Source of the DNA: Paraperibacillus esterisolvens
Lineage (GTDB): Bacteria; Bacillota; Bacilli; Bacillales; DSM-1321
DNA: 64,000 nucleotides
Reading direction: 5' to 3'
NCBI RefSeq assembly: GCF_046237625.1
Contig: NZ_CP143545.1
Span: 3,782,001 to 3,846,000 of the forward strand
How positions within the stretch are numbered: the first letter of the stretch is position 1; each line of letters begins with the position of its first letter. The notes beneath the pieces were generated by a model, which did not search any database, was not told the DNA's origin, and was given only the letters and a program-made list of their open reading frames with translations. Positions 33,956 to 42,850 of the stretch are shown one piece after another. The position numbers were made by a program, and so were the translations under genes.

Positions 33956-34695
33956 GATTTCACCTGCACTCTTGATATTGCCTGTCGCAGCCTGTATATA
34001 TTATTACCGCCTATGATCTTTGCTAGATACGTTTTTCCCGCGCTTTTAAGTTTGGCCTTCGGAGACAGCCAGCTCTTATAAAAATGATGCATCGCATACG
34101 TATCATCCGTAATAAACTTCCGGCAGTTAATATAGTCATAGGGAGAAAAGAAAGTCTGCGGATAAAAGGCACCGAGCCCTGGCAGGACCTGCTTTGTGCC
34201 GTCCATTCTTATCCCCAGGCTTTTTAAGAGGCTGGTGACCACCGCTACATTTGTGAGTGTATCTTGGGCTCCTCCGTCCAGGATGAAGGATCTTTTCTCA
34301 TAAGATTCCAGGAACATTTCAATGACTTTATTGCCCTTTTCTGCACCAATCGTACTTGTGGCAATAAAATTTTCCTGTTCAAATCCCCAAAAAGAGTTGT
34401 GAAATAAAAGGTCATCAAAGCTTTGGAAAACCTCAACATCTGTATCCAGGTAAATTCCCCCGAAATGGTAAAGAGCATATACTCTTACATAATCGCTGAC
34501 AAAGGCGAACTTCCCGCTGTTATACGCTTCAATGACATATTGATTGCTTCTAAGATCAAGGCTGGTTTCATTCCATTCCACAATCTCATAATGGGGCAGT
34601 ACCTGCTTCCAGGTTTGGATGCAGCGCTTGACGATCGGAGGCTTTTCCTTATTCCCGAACCAGCAGTAGTGAATGATTTTTGGTATTTTGTCCAA
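33952..34695 (-). CDS. GT32-type glycosyltransferase with DXD motif
   Basis: A 247-aa protein. Initiates at TTG (34695) with AAGGAG upstream. IPKIIHYCWFGNKEKPPIVKRCIQTWKQ at the N-terminus and YALYHFGGIYLDTDVEVFQSFDDLL with the DTD metal/nucleotide-sugar site near residue 100 are typical of the OCH1/TcdA-like GT32 family found in capsule and EPS loci. It follows the SinR-family gene by 15 bp. Same operon direction as the other transferases. Confidence 0.88.
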   Translation of the reverse strand: MDKIPKIIHYCWFGNKEKPPIVKRCIQTWKQVLPHYEIVEWNETSLDLRSNQYVIEAYNSGKFAFVSDYVRVYALYHFGGIYLDTDVEVFQSFDDLLFHNSFWGFEQENFIATSTIGAEKGNKVIEMFLESYEKRSFILDGGAQDTLTNVAVVTSLLKSLGIRMDGTKQVLPGLGAFYPQTFFSPYDYINCRKFITDDTYAMHHFYKSWLSPKAKLKSAGKTYLAKIIGGNNIYRLRQAISRVQVKS

Positions 34696-34710
34696 CGCTC
34701 TGATCTCTCC

Positions 34711-35055
34711 TTATTTCTTCACCTTGGTCTTTGCCTGCCATTTAATAAATTCAATTAATGTCTTATATTGGTGGATATTTTCCTTTTCTGCACCGCAGTC
34801 CTGTAAATCATGCACAAACTCAATCCATTCTTGATCCAACTCCCGGCACTTTTCTGGTGATTCCTTTATTAGCAAAGTTTTGATGTCTGTGTCCAGTACG
34901 GCCGAAATTTTGGTTATGATTTGAATGGAAGGATTTTTATTGATATTTCTTTCAATATTGCTTATATAAGACTTGGAAACTCCGGCTCTGTCAGCAAGCT
35001 CGGAAATGGAGAGACCCCGTCTTTTGCGCAATTCGCTTATAGTTTTTCCAATCAT
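34711..35055 (-). CDS. second SinR/SlrR-family regulator inside the eps block
   Basis: A 114-aa protein. HTH residues 1-65 (LRKRRGLSISELADRAGVSKSYISNIERNINKNPSIQIITKISAVL) and a SinI/SinR-type dimerisation tail (LDQEWIEFVHDLQDCG...TLIEFIKW). The recognition helix SKSYISNIERN differs from the main SinR (AKSYLSSLERN) at several positions, and the tail contains an extra 3-4 residues (EKENIHQYK). It could be a SlrR-like partner that modulates SinR, or a local feedback regulator co-expressed with the polysaccharide genes. It lies between the aminotransferase and a GT32 with short gaps, so it is co-transcribed with them. Confidence 0.88.
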   Translation of the reverse strand: MIGKTISELRKRRGLSISELADRAGVSKSYISNIERNINKNPSIQIITKISAVLDTDIKTLLIKESPEKCRELDQEWIEFVHDLQDCGAEKENIHQYKTLIEFIKWQAKTKVKK

Positions 35056-35089
35056 AAAATGACCTCATTACTCATATTTATTGGCGAAG

Positions 35090-36256
35090 TTAACTAGACC
35101 GAGCAGGTATGCTCATCGCAGACTTTATACTGCCTATGATCCGTTCCATATCGCCAATATCCATATTAGAACCAGATGGGAGGCAGATTCCCCTGTTGAA
35201 TAGATTCTCAGATATACATCCCTCACTGTGGGAGTAAAATGCTGCCCCTTTAAATAAGGGCTGCAAATGCAGCGGCTTCCAGACTGGTCTTGCTTCAATA
35301 TTATTTTCAGCCAGTTTAAGAAGGATTTTCTGTGGGGAAATTCCGGTCACAGCTTCATCTATTATCATAGCTGTAAGCCAGCGGTTGGATATCGTACCTA
35401 TCAGTTCAGGCATGAAGCTGATACCTGGCAGGAAGTTCAATTCATCAAAATATTGTTGAAAAATAGCCCTTCTACATTCAACACGTTTATCCAGGACTTC
35501 CAGCTGAGCTCTCCCAATTCCCGCCAGGATATTGCTCATTCGATAATTGTAACCAATGCTGCTATGCTGATAATGAAGAGCTGGGTCCCTGGCTTGAGTG
35601 GAAAGAAACCTGGCTTTTTGGAGTGCATCTTTGTCATCTGACACAAGCATTCCACCACCGGAAGTAGTGATAATCTTGTTCCCGTTGAAGGAAAATACCC
35701 CAAACTTCCCAAACGTACCACTGGACTTCCCCTTATATATAGAACCCAGTGATTCGGCAGCATCCTCAATCATAGGGACATCATATTGCCGGCAAAGTGC
35801 CAACAGTTCATCCATCTTTGCGCTTTGACCATACAAATTGACGACAATCACAGCCTTGGGCAGCTTATTCTCAACTTTTGCGTCGATTAAGGCACTCTCA
35901 AGCGCCTCAGGAGACATATTCCATGTTTCCGGTTCAGAATCAATAAATACAGGCTCGGCTCCTGCATATAAAATCGGGTTCGCACTTGCTACAAAGGTAA
36001 AGCTTGAGCAGAAAACCCTGTCCCCTGCACTCACCTCTAATAAACAAAGAGCCAAATGAATGGCTGCAGTTCCTGAACTAACTGCAACAGCTTCATTGGC
36101 TCCTATATAGCTTGCTATTTCTTTTTCAAATGCATCGACGTTGGGACCTAATGGAGCAATCCAGTTAGAATCGACCGCTTCCTGGATATATTTCATTTCA
36201 TTACCGCTCATGTGAGGCGGAGATAGAAAAATCCTCTCTTTTAAGTAAGTAGTCAT
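35090..36256 (-). CDS. epsN: PLP-dependent sugar aminotransferase (EpsN-like)
   Basis: A 388-aa DegT/DnrJ/EryC1 enzyme. N-terminus IFLSPPHMSGNEMKYIQEAVDSNWIAPLGPNVDAFEKEI. PLP contacts: SSGTAAIHLAL, IEDAAESLGS (Asp to pyridine N) and Schiff-base Lys in SFNGNKIITTSGGGML (about residue 190). Aminates a 4-keto-6-deoxy UDP-sugar, presumably the product of the EpsC-like dehydratase. The gene starts immediately after the acetyltransferase stop. Together EpsC-EpsN-EpsM would make UDP-N,N'-diacetylbacillosamine. Confidence 0.92.
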   Translation of the reverse strand: MTTYLKERIFLSPPHMSGNEMKYIQEAVDSNWIAPLGPNVDAFEKEIASYIGANEAVAVSSGTAAIHLALCLLEVSAGDRVFCSSFTFVASANPILYAGAEPVFIDSEPETWNMSPEALESALIDAKVENKLPKAVIVVNLYGQSAKMDELLALCRQYDVPMIEDAAESLGSIYKGKSSGTFGKFGVFSFNGNKIITTSGGGMLVSDDKDALQKARFLSTQARDPALHYQHSSIGYNYRMSNILAGIGRAQLEVLDKRVECRRAIFQQYFDELNFLPGISFMPELIGTISNRWLTAMIIDEAVTGISPQKILLKLAENNIEARPVWKPLHLQPLFKGAAFYSHSEGCISENLFNRGICLPSGSNMDIGDMERIIGSIKSAMSIPARSS

Positions 36257-36895
36257 TTATACACCCACTTTCACTGTTTTTACTTTAGCAGGAACTCCTG
36301 TCGCTTTGCAGTTACTTGGAATATCTTTAGTAACCACAGCTCCTGCTCCAATGACTGACCACTCCTTTATTCTCACTCCTGGTATAACAATGGCACCTGC
36401 TCCAACATGGACTCCTTCGCAAACCTTTACTGCACCTGTTAAGGTAGCCCCAGGTGAGATATGCACATAATTGCTAATTTTATTATCGTGCTCTATTATT
36501 GCTCCCGTGTTAATAATTGAATGGTTCCCAATAGAGGCGGAAGAATTAATTACCGTGTTTGCCATAATAACTGTGCCGTTACCTATAGTAGCGCTTGGAC
36601 TTATAATTGCGGATTTGTGAATTAGAGTGGTGTAGTTATCCAAAGGGATATTTAGTCGTTCATAAAGCATTTTACGTGTCTGATTGTCACCAATACCTAG
36701 AACAGCCTTAATATTTGTAAATTCCTTCAAGAGAATATGGATTGAATCTACCGGTCCATAATACAGCCCTTCTTTTTCCTTCAGTTCTTTATACCGCTCA
36801 TCTAGGAATCCTGCTATCTCACAACCATCCATTTTGATTACTAAATCTTGGATTACCCTGCTATGGCCCCCATGGCCAATAATTATTATCTTCAT
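36257..36895 (-). CDS. epsM: sugar O/N-acetyltransferase of the NeuD/PglD type (EpsM-like)
   Basis: A 212-aa protein. N-terminal Rossmann-like segment (KIIIIGHGGHSRVIQDLV) and a C-terminal left-handed beta helix of hexapeptide repeats (HKSAIISPSATIGNGTVIMANTVINSSASIGNHSIINTGAIIEHDNKISNYVHI...). The catalytic His in IEHDN (about 134) is conserved. It acetylates the amino sugar made by the neighbouring EpsN-like enzyme. It overlaps the sugar transferase gene end by one base. Confidence 0.92.
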   Translation of the reverse strand: MKIIIIGHGGHSRVIQDLVIKMDGCEIAGFLDERYKELKEKEGLYYGPVDSIHILLKEFTNIKAVLGIGDNQTRKMLYERLNIPLDNYTTLIHKSAIISPSATIGNGTVIMANTVINSSASIGNHSIINTGAIIEHDNKISNYVHISPGATLTGAVKVCEGVHVGAGAIVIPGVRIKEWSVIGAGAVVTKDIPSNCKATGVPAKVKTVKVGV

Positions 36896-37524
36896 CAGCT
36901 TCCCTCGCCAACACTTTTGATACTGCCCTTAAATGGTTCAACCGTAGCATTACCTTCTTGATTTATCCCCTGAGATTTGCATACTTTCCAGATAGTCATA
37001 AACAAGATTTTAAGGTCCAGTAAGAAAGATTGATTATTAACATACCAAATATCGAGCTCGAATTTTTTCTCCCAACTGATTGCATTCCTCCCATTCACTT
37101 GTGCCCAGCCAGTTATTCCTGGTTTAACAGAATGTCTTTTTGCTTGAGAGGCAGTATATAAAGGCAAATAATCCATTAACAAAGGGCGAGGACCCACAAT
37201 ACTAATATCTCCTTTTATTACATTAATCAACTGTAAGAGCTCATCTAAACTATACTTGCGCAAGAAACTCCCAAGCTTTGTAAGCCTTAAATGATCTGGA
37301 AGTAAGTTCCCAACACTATCAACGTCTTCTTTCATAGTTCTAAATTTAAATAAAAAAAACTCCTTTCCCTTATAACCTGCACGTTTTTGTTTGAATATTA
37401 TGGGGGACCCTATTTTACATTTAACTGCAATACCTATTATGACAATAAAGGGCATAAGGAAAAATAATAGTATTATGGACGCGAACACATCAAATATTCT
37501 TTTCAATTTAGAAAACCCCTTCAT
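36895..37524 (-). CDS. epsL: initiating undecaprenyl-phosphate sugar transferase (EpsL-like)
   Basis: A 209-aa monotopic membrane enzyme of the bacterial sugar transferase family. One N-terminal hydrophobic hairpin (VFASIILLFFLMPFIVIIGIAV). The catalytic core holds PIIFKQKRAGYKGKEFFLFKFRTM, DELLQLINVIKGDISIVGPRPLL and SVKPGITGWAQVNGRN. It places the first sugar phosphate, probably diNAcBac-1-P, on undecaprenyl phosphate. Short form without the CpsE-like N-terminal domain. It overlaps the small ORF upstream by 17 bp. Confidence 0.93.
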   Translation of the reverse strand: MKGFSKLKRIFDVFASIILLFFLMPFIVIIGIAVKCKIGSPIIFKQKRAGYKGKEFFLFKFRTMKEDVDSVGNLLPDHLRLTKLGSFLRKYSLDELLQLINVIKGDISIVGPRPLLMDYLPLYTASQAKRHSVKPGITGWAQVNGRNAISWEKKFELDIWYVNNQSFLLDLKILFMTIWKVCKSQGINQEGNATVEPFKGSIKSVGEGS

Positions 37525-37678
37525 TGTCCTCGCACTTGTTTATGCAATTTATTATCTGACATTTAATATCATCTATAAATTCTATAAGTTTAACCTCTTG
37601 GCCCTTTTTATCTTTATCAATTGAATATGACAGGACTTGAATTAACTGAGCTTCGGTGAATTTATCTATATTATCCAT
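37508..37678 (-). CDS. small protein of unknown function in the eps operon
   Basis: A 56-codon ORF missed by length cut-off. AGGAGGG lies about 10 nt before the ATG, and the end overlaps epsL by 17 bp, so it is probably translated and coupled. The sequence is acidic and helical, with two C-terminal cysteines (C40, C45) plus C49 in a DIKCQIINCINKCEDNE stretch. No TM helix or signal. No family recognised. It may regulate or scaffold the initiating transferase; this is speculative. Confidence 0.6.
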   Translation of the reverse strand: MDNIDKFTEAQLIQVLSYSIDKDKKGQEVKLIEFIDDIKCQIINCINKCEDNEGVF

Positions 37679-37710
37679 TATAAAAATGCCCTCCTAATCA
37701 CCCCGATAGC

Positions 37711-38784
37711 CTATAAAGAGAAAAAATTACTTCTATATATAACGTCAAGGCTTATTACACTTTCATAGTAATAAAATGCAAAATAACATATCAATAATGC
37801 AAAATACACCAATCTCTGTTCCTTCTTTTTGAAGAGAAGAATGATCCATGAAATCAGCAACAGCTGGTATAAACTAAAATATATAGCTGATCTTGCAAAT
37901 ATCCAGTTATGTGTTGAAATAATCATAAAAACAAAACCCATGAGTGACATATTGACTATATAATCACTATATGGATTGATGAGTCTCAGCTTATCTCTCC
38001 CAAGGTAGGCAATAATAAGTGGTACTGCCTGTACTCCAACCCTTATTATATTTGCCCCTCCCTCAGAAAAATTCTCGTAATGGGAGTATTGGGAATCTTG
38101 AATAGCTGCAAATAAAAATGAAGATATTTGGTTATAACCGACGGCAAAGAGAACAGCTGCTCCAAGCAGATATATTGTGGATTTGGACCAAGCTCTATAA
38201 CCAGATAAAAAATATGCAGGTATTAATATTAATGCACTTTCATGTATGGTTGAGGCAATTATCACTACTAATATGTAATAAAAAGCTTGCCTTCTGAATA
38301 AAAAGTAAGTTGCTGCAAATGCAATTGATGCTGCGAGCATTTGGCGTATCCCATTCATAGATACTAAATAAAGACCGCTGGTTATATATACATAGATACT
38401 CAGCTCTATCATTCTAGAATGTTTATATAATGTAACTATGATTAGCACATTAGTTATTAAGGCGGTTGTAAATACTAAGACTTGAGGATCAGAAGAATAT
38501 TTCTTTAAGAGCATCTGAAATACCCCAAAGCCCATATCCTTCTGGGATTTTACAAAATCCCATGTGAATTCATGCATACTGTATGCATGCATATAATAGT
38601 AGGTATCACCAATGCTATTCCGAAGTCCAGATATAAGAATTAATGATAAAACCGCTCCAACTATTAACAAGCCATTGGGCCTTACTCTTACATAAGAACC
38701 TAATGCGGATGTTTGTACAGCGAAATATCTGGAAAAGAATGAACATACAGACACTAAAATAAGATTAACCCAAAGGACAGTCAT
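37711..38784 (-). CDS. epsG: EpsG-like polysaccharide polymerase
   Basis: A 357-aa membrane protein with about ten TM helices. The EpsG-family pattern is visible: LISGLRNSIGDTYYYMHAY near residues 55-73, DMGFGVFQMLLKKYSSDPQ, and SMNGIRQMLAASIAFAATYFLF in mid-protein. EpsG proteins act as Wzy-type polymerases of lipid-linked repeat units. No soluble domain. Located between a GT2 gene and the small ORF before epsL. Confidence 0.85.
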   Translation of the reverse strand: MTVLWVNLILVSVCSFFSRYFAVQTSALGSYVRVRPNGLLIVGAVLSLILISGLRNSIGDTYYYMHAYSMHEFTWDFVKSQKDMGFGVFQMLLKKYSSDPQVLVFTTALITNVLIIVTLYKHSRMIELSIYVYITSGLYLVSMNGIRQMLAASIAFAATYFLFRRQAFYYILVVIIASTIHESALILIPAYFLSGYRAWSKSTIYLLGAAVLFAVGYNQISSFLFAAIQDSQYSHYENFSEGGANIIRVGVQAVPLIIAYLGRDKLRLINPYSDYIVNMSLMGFVFMIISTHNWIFARSAIYFSLYQLLLISWIILLFKKKEQRLVYFALLICYFAFYYYESVISLDVIYRSNFFSL

Positions 38785-38817
38785 CTAATTAATCCTTTCA
38801 AATTGTTTATCTTAATA

Positions 38818-39702
38818 TTAGGAAGAATTGGTCTTAATCTGTACATAGAGAAAAAGTACAGTTCCAAGGGGTAAGGCTAGCAATGTTGTAATTTTGGCAG
38901 GTGACTCTAGTAAAAAATTAAAATTTTTATCTATTAGACTGCTCGATACATAATGAACAGCCTGCTTAAACTTAAATAAGTCACTGGCAAAAGGCAGTTT
39001 CATTAGCTCTTTTCGGTAAAAAGAAAAACCTTTTGGGTTTTTTTTATATTGTTTGAGCATATTTCGTGAGGATCCATCCTCTAAATATTCCACACGGCAA
39101 AGCACTTTATTAAGCAGCAGGAGTTCATAATACTGGTCGAGCTTGTAGTACTTATACGCTAACCCGACATATTTCTCGTTCTCAAATACTGGATATGGGA
39201 ATTGCTTTGTTAATTCACTCCGGTATACCAGCTTTTTATCACCTGTGACACCATGTTTGTTGTATAAATCAAAAAGTGTGCAGCTACCCATATTTCCAGG
39301 CAGCTTCGTGCCAATTATTTCTCCATCACTATAAGAATCTAGCCCTGCAATGCCAGAGAACTTTTCATCTCCGTGTTTTTCCCAATATGATAAGATAGAT
39401 TCAACTGCATCCTCCGGCATATAATCATCAGAATCTATACAGATGTTCAATTCTGTTTCTATCAGCTTATATGCAGTGTTATGGGCTCCGTGCATCCCTT
39501 GATTCTCTTGCCAAACGTATTGAATTTCTATGGTTTCTTCTTGAAGCCAGCGTTCAACCAAGTCTCTAGTACCGTCTGTTGAACCGTCATCTATGATCAT
39601 CCATATAAAATCCTTGTTTGATTGCTGGAGCAGACTTTCATAGCATCTGTGTAAACAGTAGGCTCTGTTGAATGTAGGAGTAAAGATCGTTAACAGTTTC
39701 AT
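38818..39702 (-). CDS. family 2 glycosyltransferase
   Basis: A 294-aa GT-A enzyme. Begins LLTIFTPTFNRAYCLHRCYESLLQQSNKDFIWMIIDDGSTDGT; the metal site is in ELNICIDSDDYMPEDAVES (DSDD about residue 94). C-terminal 60 residues include a hydrophobic patch (LLALPLGTVLFLYVQI) that may tether it to the membrane. Same slot as EpsE in B. subtilis, but no evidence supports the flagellar clutch activity of that protein, so it is named only as a transferase. Confidence 0.88.
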   Translation of the reverse strand: MKLLTIFTPTFNRAYCLHRCYESLLQQSNKDFIWMIIDDGSTDGTRDLVERWLQEETIEIQYVWQENQGMHGAHNTAYKLIETELNICIDSDDYMPEDAVESILSYWEKHGDEKFSGIAGLDSYSDGEIIGTKLPGNMGSCTLFDLYNKHGVTGDKKLVYRSELTKQFPYPVFENEKYVGLAYKYYKLDQYYELLLLNKVLCRVEYLEDGSSRNMLKQYKKNPKGFSFYRKELMKLPFASDLFKFKQAVHYVSSSLIDKNFNFLLESPAKITTLLALPLGTVLFLYVQIKTNSS

Positions 39703-39706
39703 ATAT

Positions 39707-40816
39707 TCACCCCCCGCAGGCTAAATAATAGTCTTGTAATAGATTAGCGGTCTCATGTATATCGTAACCTTTTTGTTTTAATGTTTTATTGGTGTTACTT
39801 CTTATAAATTTAATACTTGCTGTTTCATGAATTGTTTCTATCCATTTATCGATATTGTTAAGAGGCAAAAAAGTAACTAACCCATCGACTAGATCCACTT
39901 CTCTTGTGATTGAATCAGAAATGACGCAAGATAGTCCGGCTCCTTGAGCTTCTATGAGGGTTACAGGCAATCCTTCACTATAGGAAGGAAATACGAAAAT
40001 ATCGAAAGCTTGCAGCAATTTCTGTACATCATCTCTTATTCCTAAAAATCTTACCTTCGATTCCAGCCCTAAATCATGAACCTTTTTTTGCATACTTCCT
40101 CTCATAGGTCCGTCACCTGCTAAGACTAAAATAGAGTTTTCATTAATCTTAGAATAATGATAGAAAACATCAATTAAGAACGAGTGATTCTTTGGCCGTG
40201 CAAATCTGCCTACATGTCCAATTACATACATATCAGGATCAATATTACATTCTTGCCTGAGTATGTTTCGTGATTCAGCAGAATAAATGTATTCTTCTGG
40301 CTTAATACCGTTTTTAAGTATCCTGGCCTCATTTTTCTTTAAATTGAACAACCATTTGGATGCTGATTGAGAGCATGCAAAAAATTCGGTAGCATTAGGA
40401 ATAATATATTTTCCTGACAACCATTTATATGCTTTCGCAGCTATATTTCCTTCGCTTGCTGTAGCATGGCTGTGGGAAATTCTTACAGTTACCCCCGCCT
40501 TCTTCGCTGCCCTCAAAACAAAACCACTCATCTTATCCAAATGCGAGTGAACGATTGTGTAATCTTTATTAGCATTGAAGAAATTATCAAGGGCTGTTAG
40601 ATAGCCAAAATGACCGGCCTCTGTTACATAAGGAATACGGTGGATCCTCCCGCCTAAAGAAATAATTTCTTTATCAAATACACCTTCTTTTGAAGTTAAG
40701 AAATCAAATTGAACCTTTGATCGGTCAATGGATCTGTAGATGTTCATTAGCAGGGTTTCTGCTCCGCCCCGATTCATATTAACCACAACATGCAATACCC
40801 TTATTGGACCGCCCAC
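39707..40816 (-). CDS. family 4 glycosyltransferase (EpsF-like)
   Basis: A 369-aa GT-B enzyme. Starts at GTG 40816 with GGAG 8 nt upstream, overlapping the preceding gene by 16 bp. Motifs: NMNRGGAETLLMNIYRSID, HSHLDKMSGFVLRAAKKAGV, VGRFARPKNHSFLIDVF and IFVFPSYSEGLPVTLIEAQGAGL (E-x7-E). Retaining sugar transfer to the lipid-linked intermediate; donor unknown. Closest in layout to B. subtilis EpsF. Confidence 0.9.
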   Translation of the reverse strand: MGGPIRVLHVVVNMNRGGAETLLMNIYRSIDRSKVQFDFLTSKEGVFDKEIISLGGRIHRIPYVTEAGHFGYLTALDNFFNANKDYTIVHSHLDKMSGFVLRAAKKAGVTVRISHSHATASEGNIAAKAYKWLSGKYIIPNATEFFACSQSASKWLFNLKKNEARILKNGIKPEEYIYSAESRNILRQECNIDPDMYVIGHVGRFARPKNHSFLIDVFYHYSKINENSILVLAGDGPMRGSMQKKVHDLGLESKVRFLGIRDDVQKLLQAFDIFVFPSYSEGLPVTLIEAQGAGLSCVISDSITREVDLVDGLVTFLPLNNIDKWIETIHETASIKFIRSNTNKTLKQKGYDIHETANLLQDYYLACGG

Positions 40817-41949
40817 TTCACATGCTCCTTCTGTTCTATCATTCTTTTATATATAATGCTTTGGGCTTCCAGAACCCTGTTTATGCCATAGTAATTTAAA
40901 ATCGACTCTCTTCCTTTAACTCCAAACGCAGCACGCAGCTCTGGATCGCCTGCCAGTTCGAGCAATTTCAAACCAAATTCAAGCGGGTTATTGCCTGCTA
41001 ACCAACCGTTTACGTTATTGATCACCAGCTCCCCATGCCCCCTATTTTTCACCGCAATGATCGGGAGGCCGCATGACATAGCTTCCATGACATTCACTGG
41101 AAGTCCTTCTCTTAGGCTTGATGCCACAGCAACATCACTTATGTTTAGGATTTCACGTACATCTTGCTGATAACCTAAAAAATCAACCATATGGCTGACT
41201 TGTAGTGTTTTTGCAAGCAGCTGACAAGATTCTAGTTGAACCCCTTCTCCGGCAAGCAATAATTTCCCGTTGGGAAGTTGATCTTTAATCGAAGCCAATG
41301 CATGAATAAGCAGCTGCTGATTTTTATTGGTGTTAAATTCTGCAGCATAAAACATGACAAAATGTTCTGCCTTTAAACCATGCTGCCTTCTTAAGTTTAA
41401 TTTCTCACTTTTGGCAATGGGTCTAAATAATTCTGTATTAATCCCAACACCTTTAACATGTTCAATGCCCTGTGGGCCGAACTTCTTTTTCGCAAGGTTG
41501 TAATCCTCTGTATTGATGGTGATTAACGTATCAGTCATAGAAGCTAGAAGCTTCTCCATGGGATAATACATTAACCAGTTTCGTAAGGGAGCTCCTTTGC
41601 AAAAGTGGAATCCATGTGCAGTATAAACGACCTTTGTGCCGTCATTTCTTGACCCTCCGGCAGCCAATCTCCCAATTACTCCTCCCATGGGAGTATGGCA
41701 ATGCACCAGATGATACTTATTTGTTTCAATGATTCTCTTTAATTCATTGTATGCTTTAATATTCTTTAGTTTAAAAGGAGATCGCTGAATAGGTATGTCG
41801 AACTTTTGATCAGCAAACGGCAGCTTTAGTTTTCCCCCAGCCGCCACATGAACCTCCCACCCCTGCTCCTTAAACCACTTCATCACAGGCAGGTGGAAAG
41901 CCTTGAAATGATAATCGACGGTGGCACAAAATAAGATCTTCCCTGCCAT
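40801..41949 (-). CDS. family 4 glycosyltransferase (EpsD-like)
   Basis: A 382-aa GT-B enzyme of the EpsD/PglA group. N-terminus KILFCATVDYHFKAFHLPVMKWFKEQGWEVHVAA, then HCHTPMGGVIGRLAA and AHGFHFCKGAPLRNW; donor domain with LLLAGEGVQLE and VASSLREGLPVNVMEAMSCGLPIIAVKNRGHGELV. PglA/EpsD-type enzymes add GalNAc to bacillosamine-PP-lipid, consistent with the EpsC/N/M/L genes in the same operon. Begins 4 bp after galU. Confidence 0.9.
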   Translation of the reverse strand: MAGKILFCATVDYHFKAFHLPVMKWFKEQGWEVHVAAGGKLKLPFADQKFDIPIQRSPFKLKNIKAYNELKRIIETNKYHLVHCHTPMGGVIGRLAAGGSRNDGTKVVYTAHGFHFCKGAPLRNWLMYYPMEKLLASMTDTLITINTEDYNLAKKKFGPQGIEHVKGVGINTELFRPIAKSEKLNLRRQHGLKAEHFVMFYAAEFNTNKNQQLLIHALASIKDQLPNGKLLLAGEGVQLESCQLLAKTLQVSHMVDFLGYQQDVREILNISDVAVASSLREGLPVNVMEAMSCGLPIIAVKNRGHGELVINNVNGWLAGNNPLEFGLKLLELAGDPELRAAFGVKGRESILNYYGINRVLEAQSIIYKRMIEQKEHVKWAVQ

Positions 41950-41952
41950 TGT

Positions 41953-42834
41953 CTAGTCCGCGACTTTCTCTTTTTCAAGGATCTCAGCCAGATAGTGAAG
42001 CAGTTCTTCGCGAAGATCCCGGCGCTTAAGTGCAAGTTCTACTGTGGTCTGGATGAATCCCATTTTTTCTCCGACATCATAGCGGGTTCCATCGAAGTCA
42101 TAGGCATAGACTGCTTCATGAAGATTGAGCCTGCTGATCGCATCGGTCAGCTGGATCTCGCCGCCTGCGCCCGGCTGCTGTTCTTCCAGGATGCTGAAGA
42201 TTCTTGGGTTTAGAATATATCTTCCCATGATGGCCAGGTTGGAGGGCGCCTCTTCTACCTTCGGCTTTTCTACTAGACTCGTAATGCTATAAAAGCGTTC
42301 GGCAATCTTGAAGCCATCAGCAATTCCGTATCTTGAAACATCCTGCTGGGGCACGGTCTGGACACCGAGAATGGATGCATGATAACGGTCATACAATTCC
42401 ATCATCTGCTGCAGGCAAGGCTTTTCCGCCTGGACAATATCATCCCCGAGCAGTACGGCGAATGGCTCATCACCGATGAACTTCCTGGCACACCAGATGG
42501 CATGGCCGAGGCCTTTTGGTTCCTTCTGGCGGATATAATGGATATCTACAAGCTTAGAAGTCTTTTGGACTTCGCTTAACAACTGGAGCTTCCCTTTTTC
42601 CAGCAGATTTTGCTCCAGTTCAAATGAGTGGTCAAAATGATCTTCAATCGCCCGCTTCCCCTTTCCGGTAACGATGATGATGTCTTCAATGCCCGACTCG
42701 ATCGCCTCTTCAACGATATATTGAATTGTGGGCTTGTCTACAATCGGCAGCATTTCCTTCGGCATCGCCTTTGTGGCTGGCAGGAATCTTGTGCCGAGAC
42801 CGGCTGCAGGTATGATGGCTTTTCGCACTCTCAC
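41953..42834 (-). CDS. galU: UTP-glucose-1-phosphate uridylyltransferase
   Basis: A 293-aa protein. GTG at 42834 is taken as start because AAGGAG lies 9 nt upstream; the longer frame overlaps the preceding gene. Motifs: IIPAAGLGTRFLPATKAMPKEMLPIVDKPTIQYIVEEA (residues 5-42), LGDDI, KPKVEEAPSNLAIMGRYIL and GGEIQLTDAI. Makes UDP-glucose, the precursor for EPS and teichoic acid glucosylation. Placing a galU copy inside the eps operon is not the B. subtilis arrangement; it secures donor supply when the operon is on. Confidence 0.94.
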   Translation of the reverse strand: MRVRKAIIPAAGLGTRFLPATKAMPKEMLPIVDKPTIQYIVEEAIESGIEDIIIVTGKGKRAIEDHFDHSFELEQNLLEKGKLQLLSEVQKTSKLVDIHYIRQKEPKGLGHAIWCARKFIGDEPFAVLLGDDIVQAEKPCLQQMMELYDRYHASILGVQTVPQQDVSRYGIADGFKIAERFYSITSLVEKPKVEEAPSNLAIMGRYILNPRIFSILEEQQPGAGGEIQLTDAISRLNLHEAVYAYDFDGTRYDVGEKMGFIQTTVELALKRRDLREELLHYLAEILEKEKVAD

Positions 42835-42850
42835 GATTAAACACTCCTTT

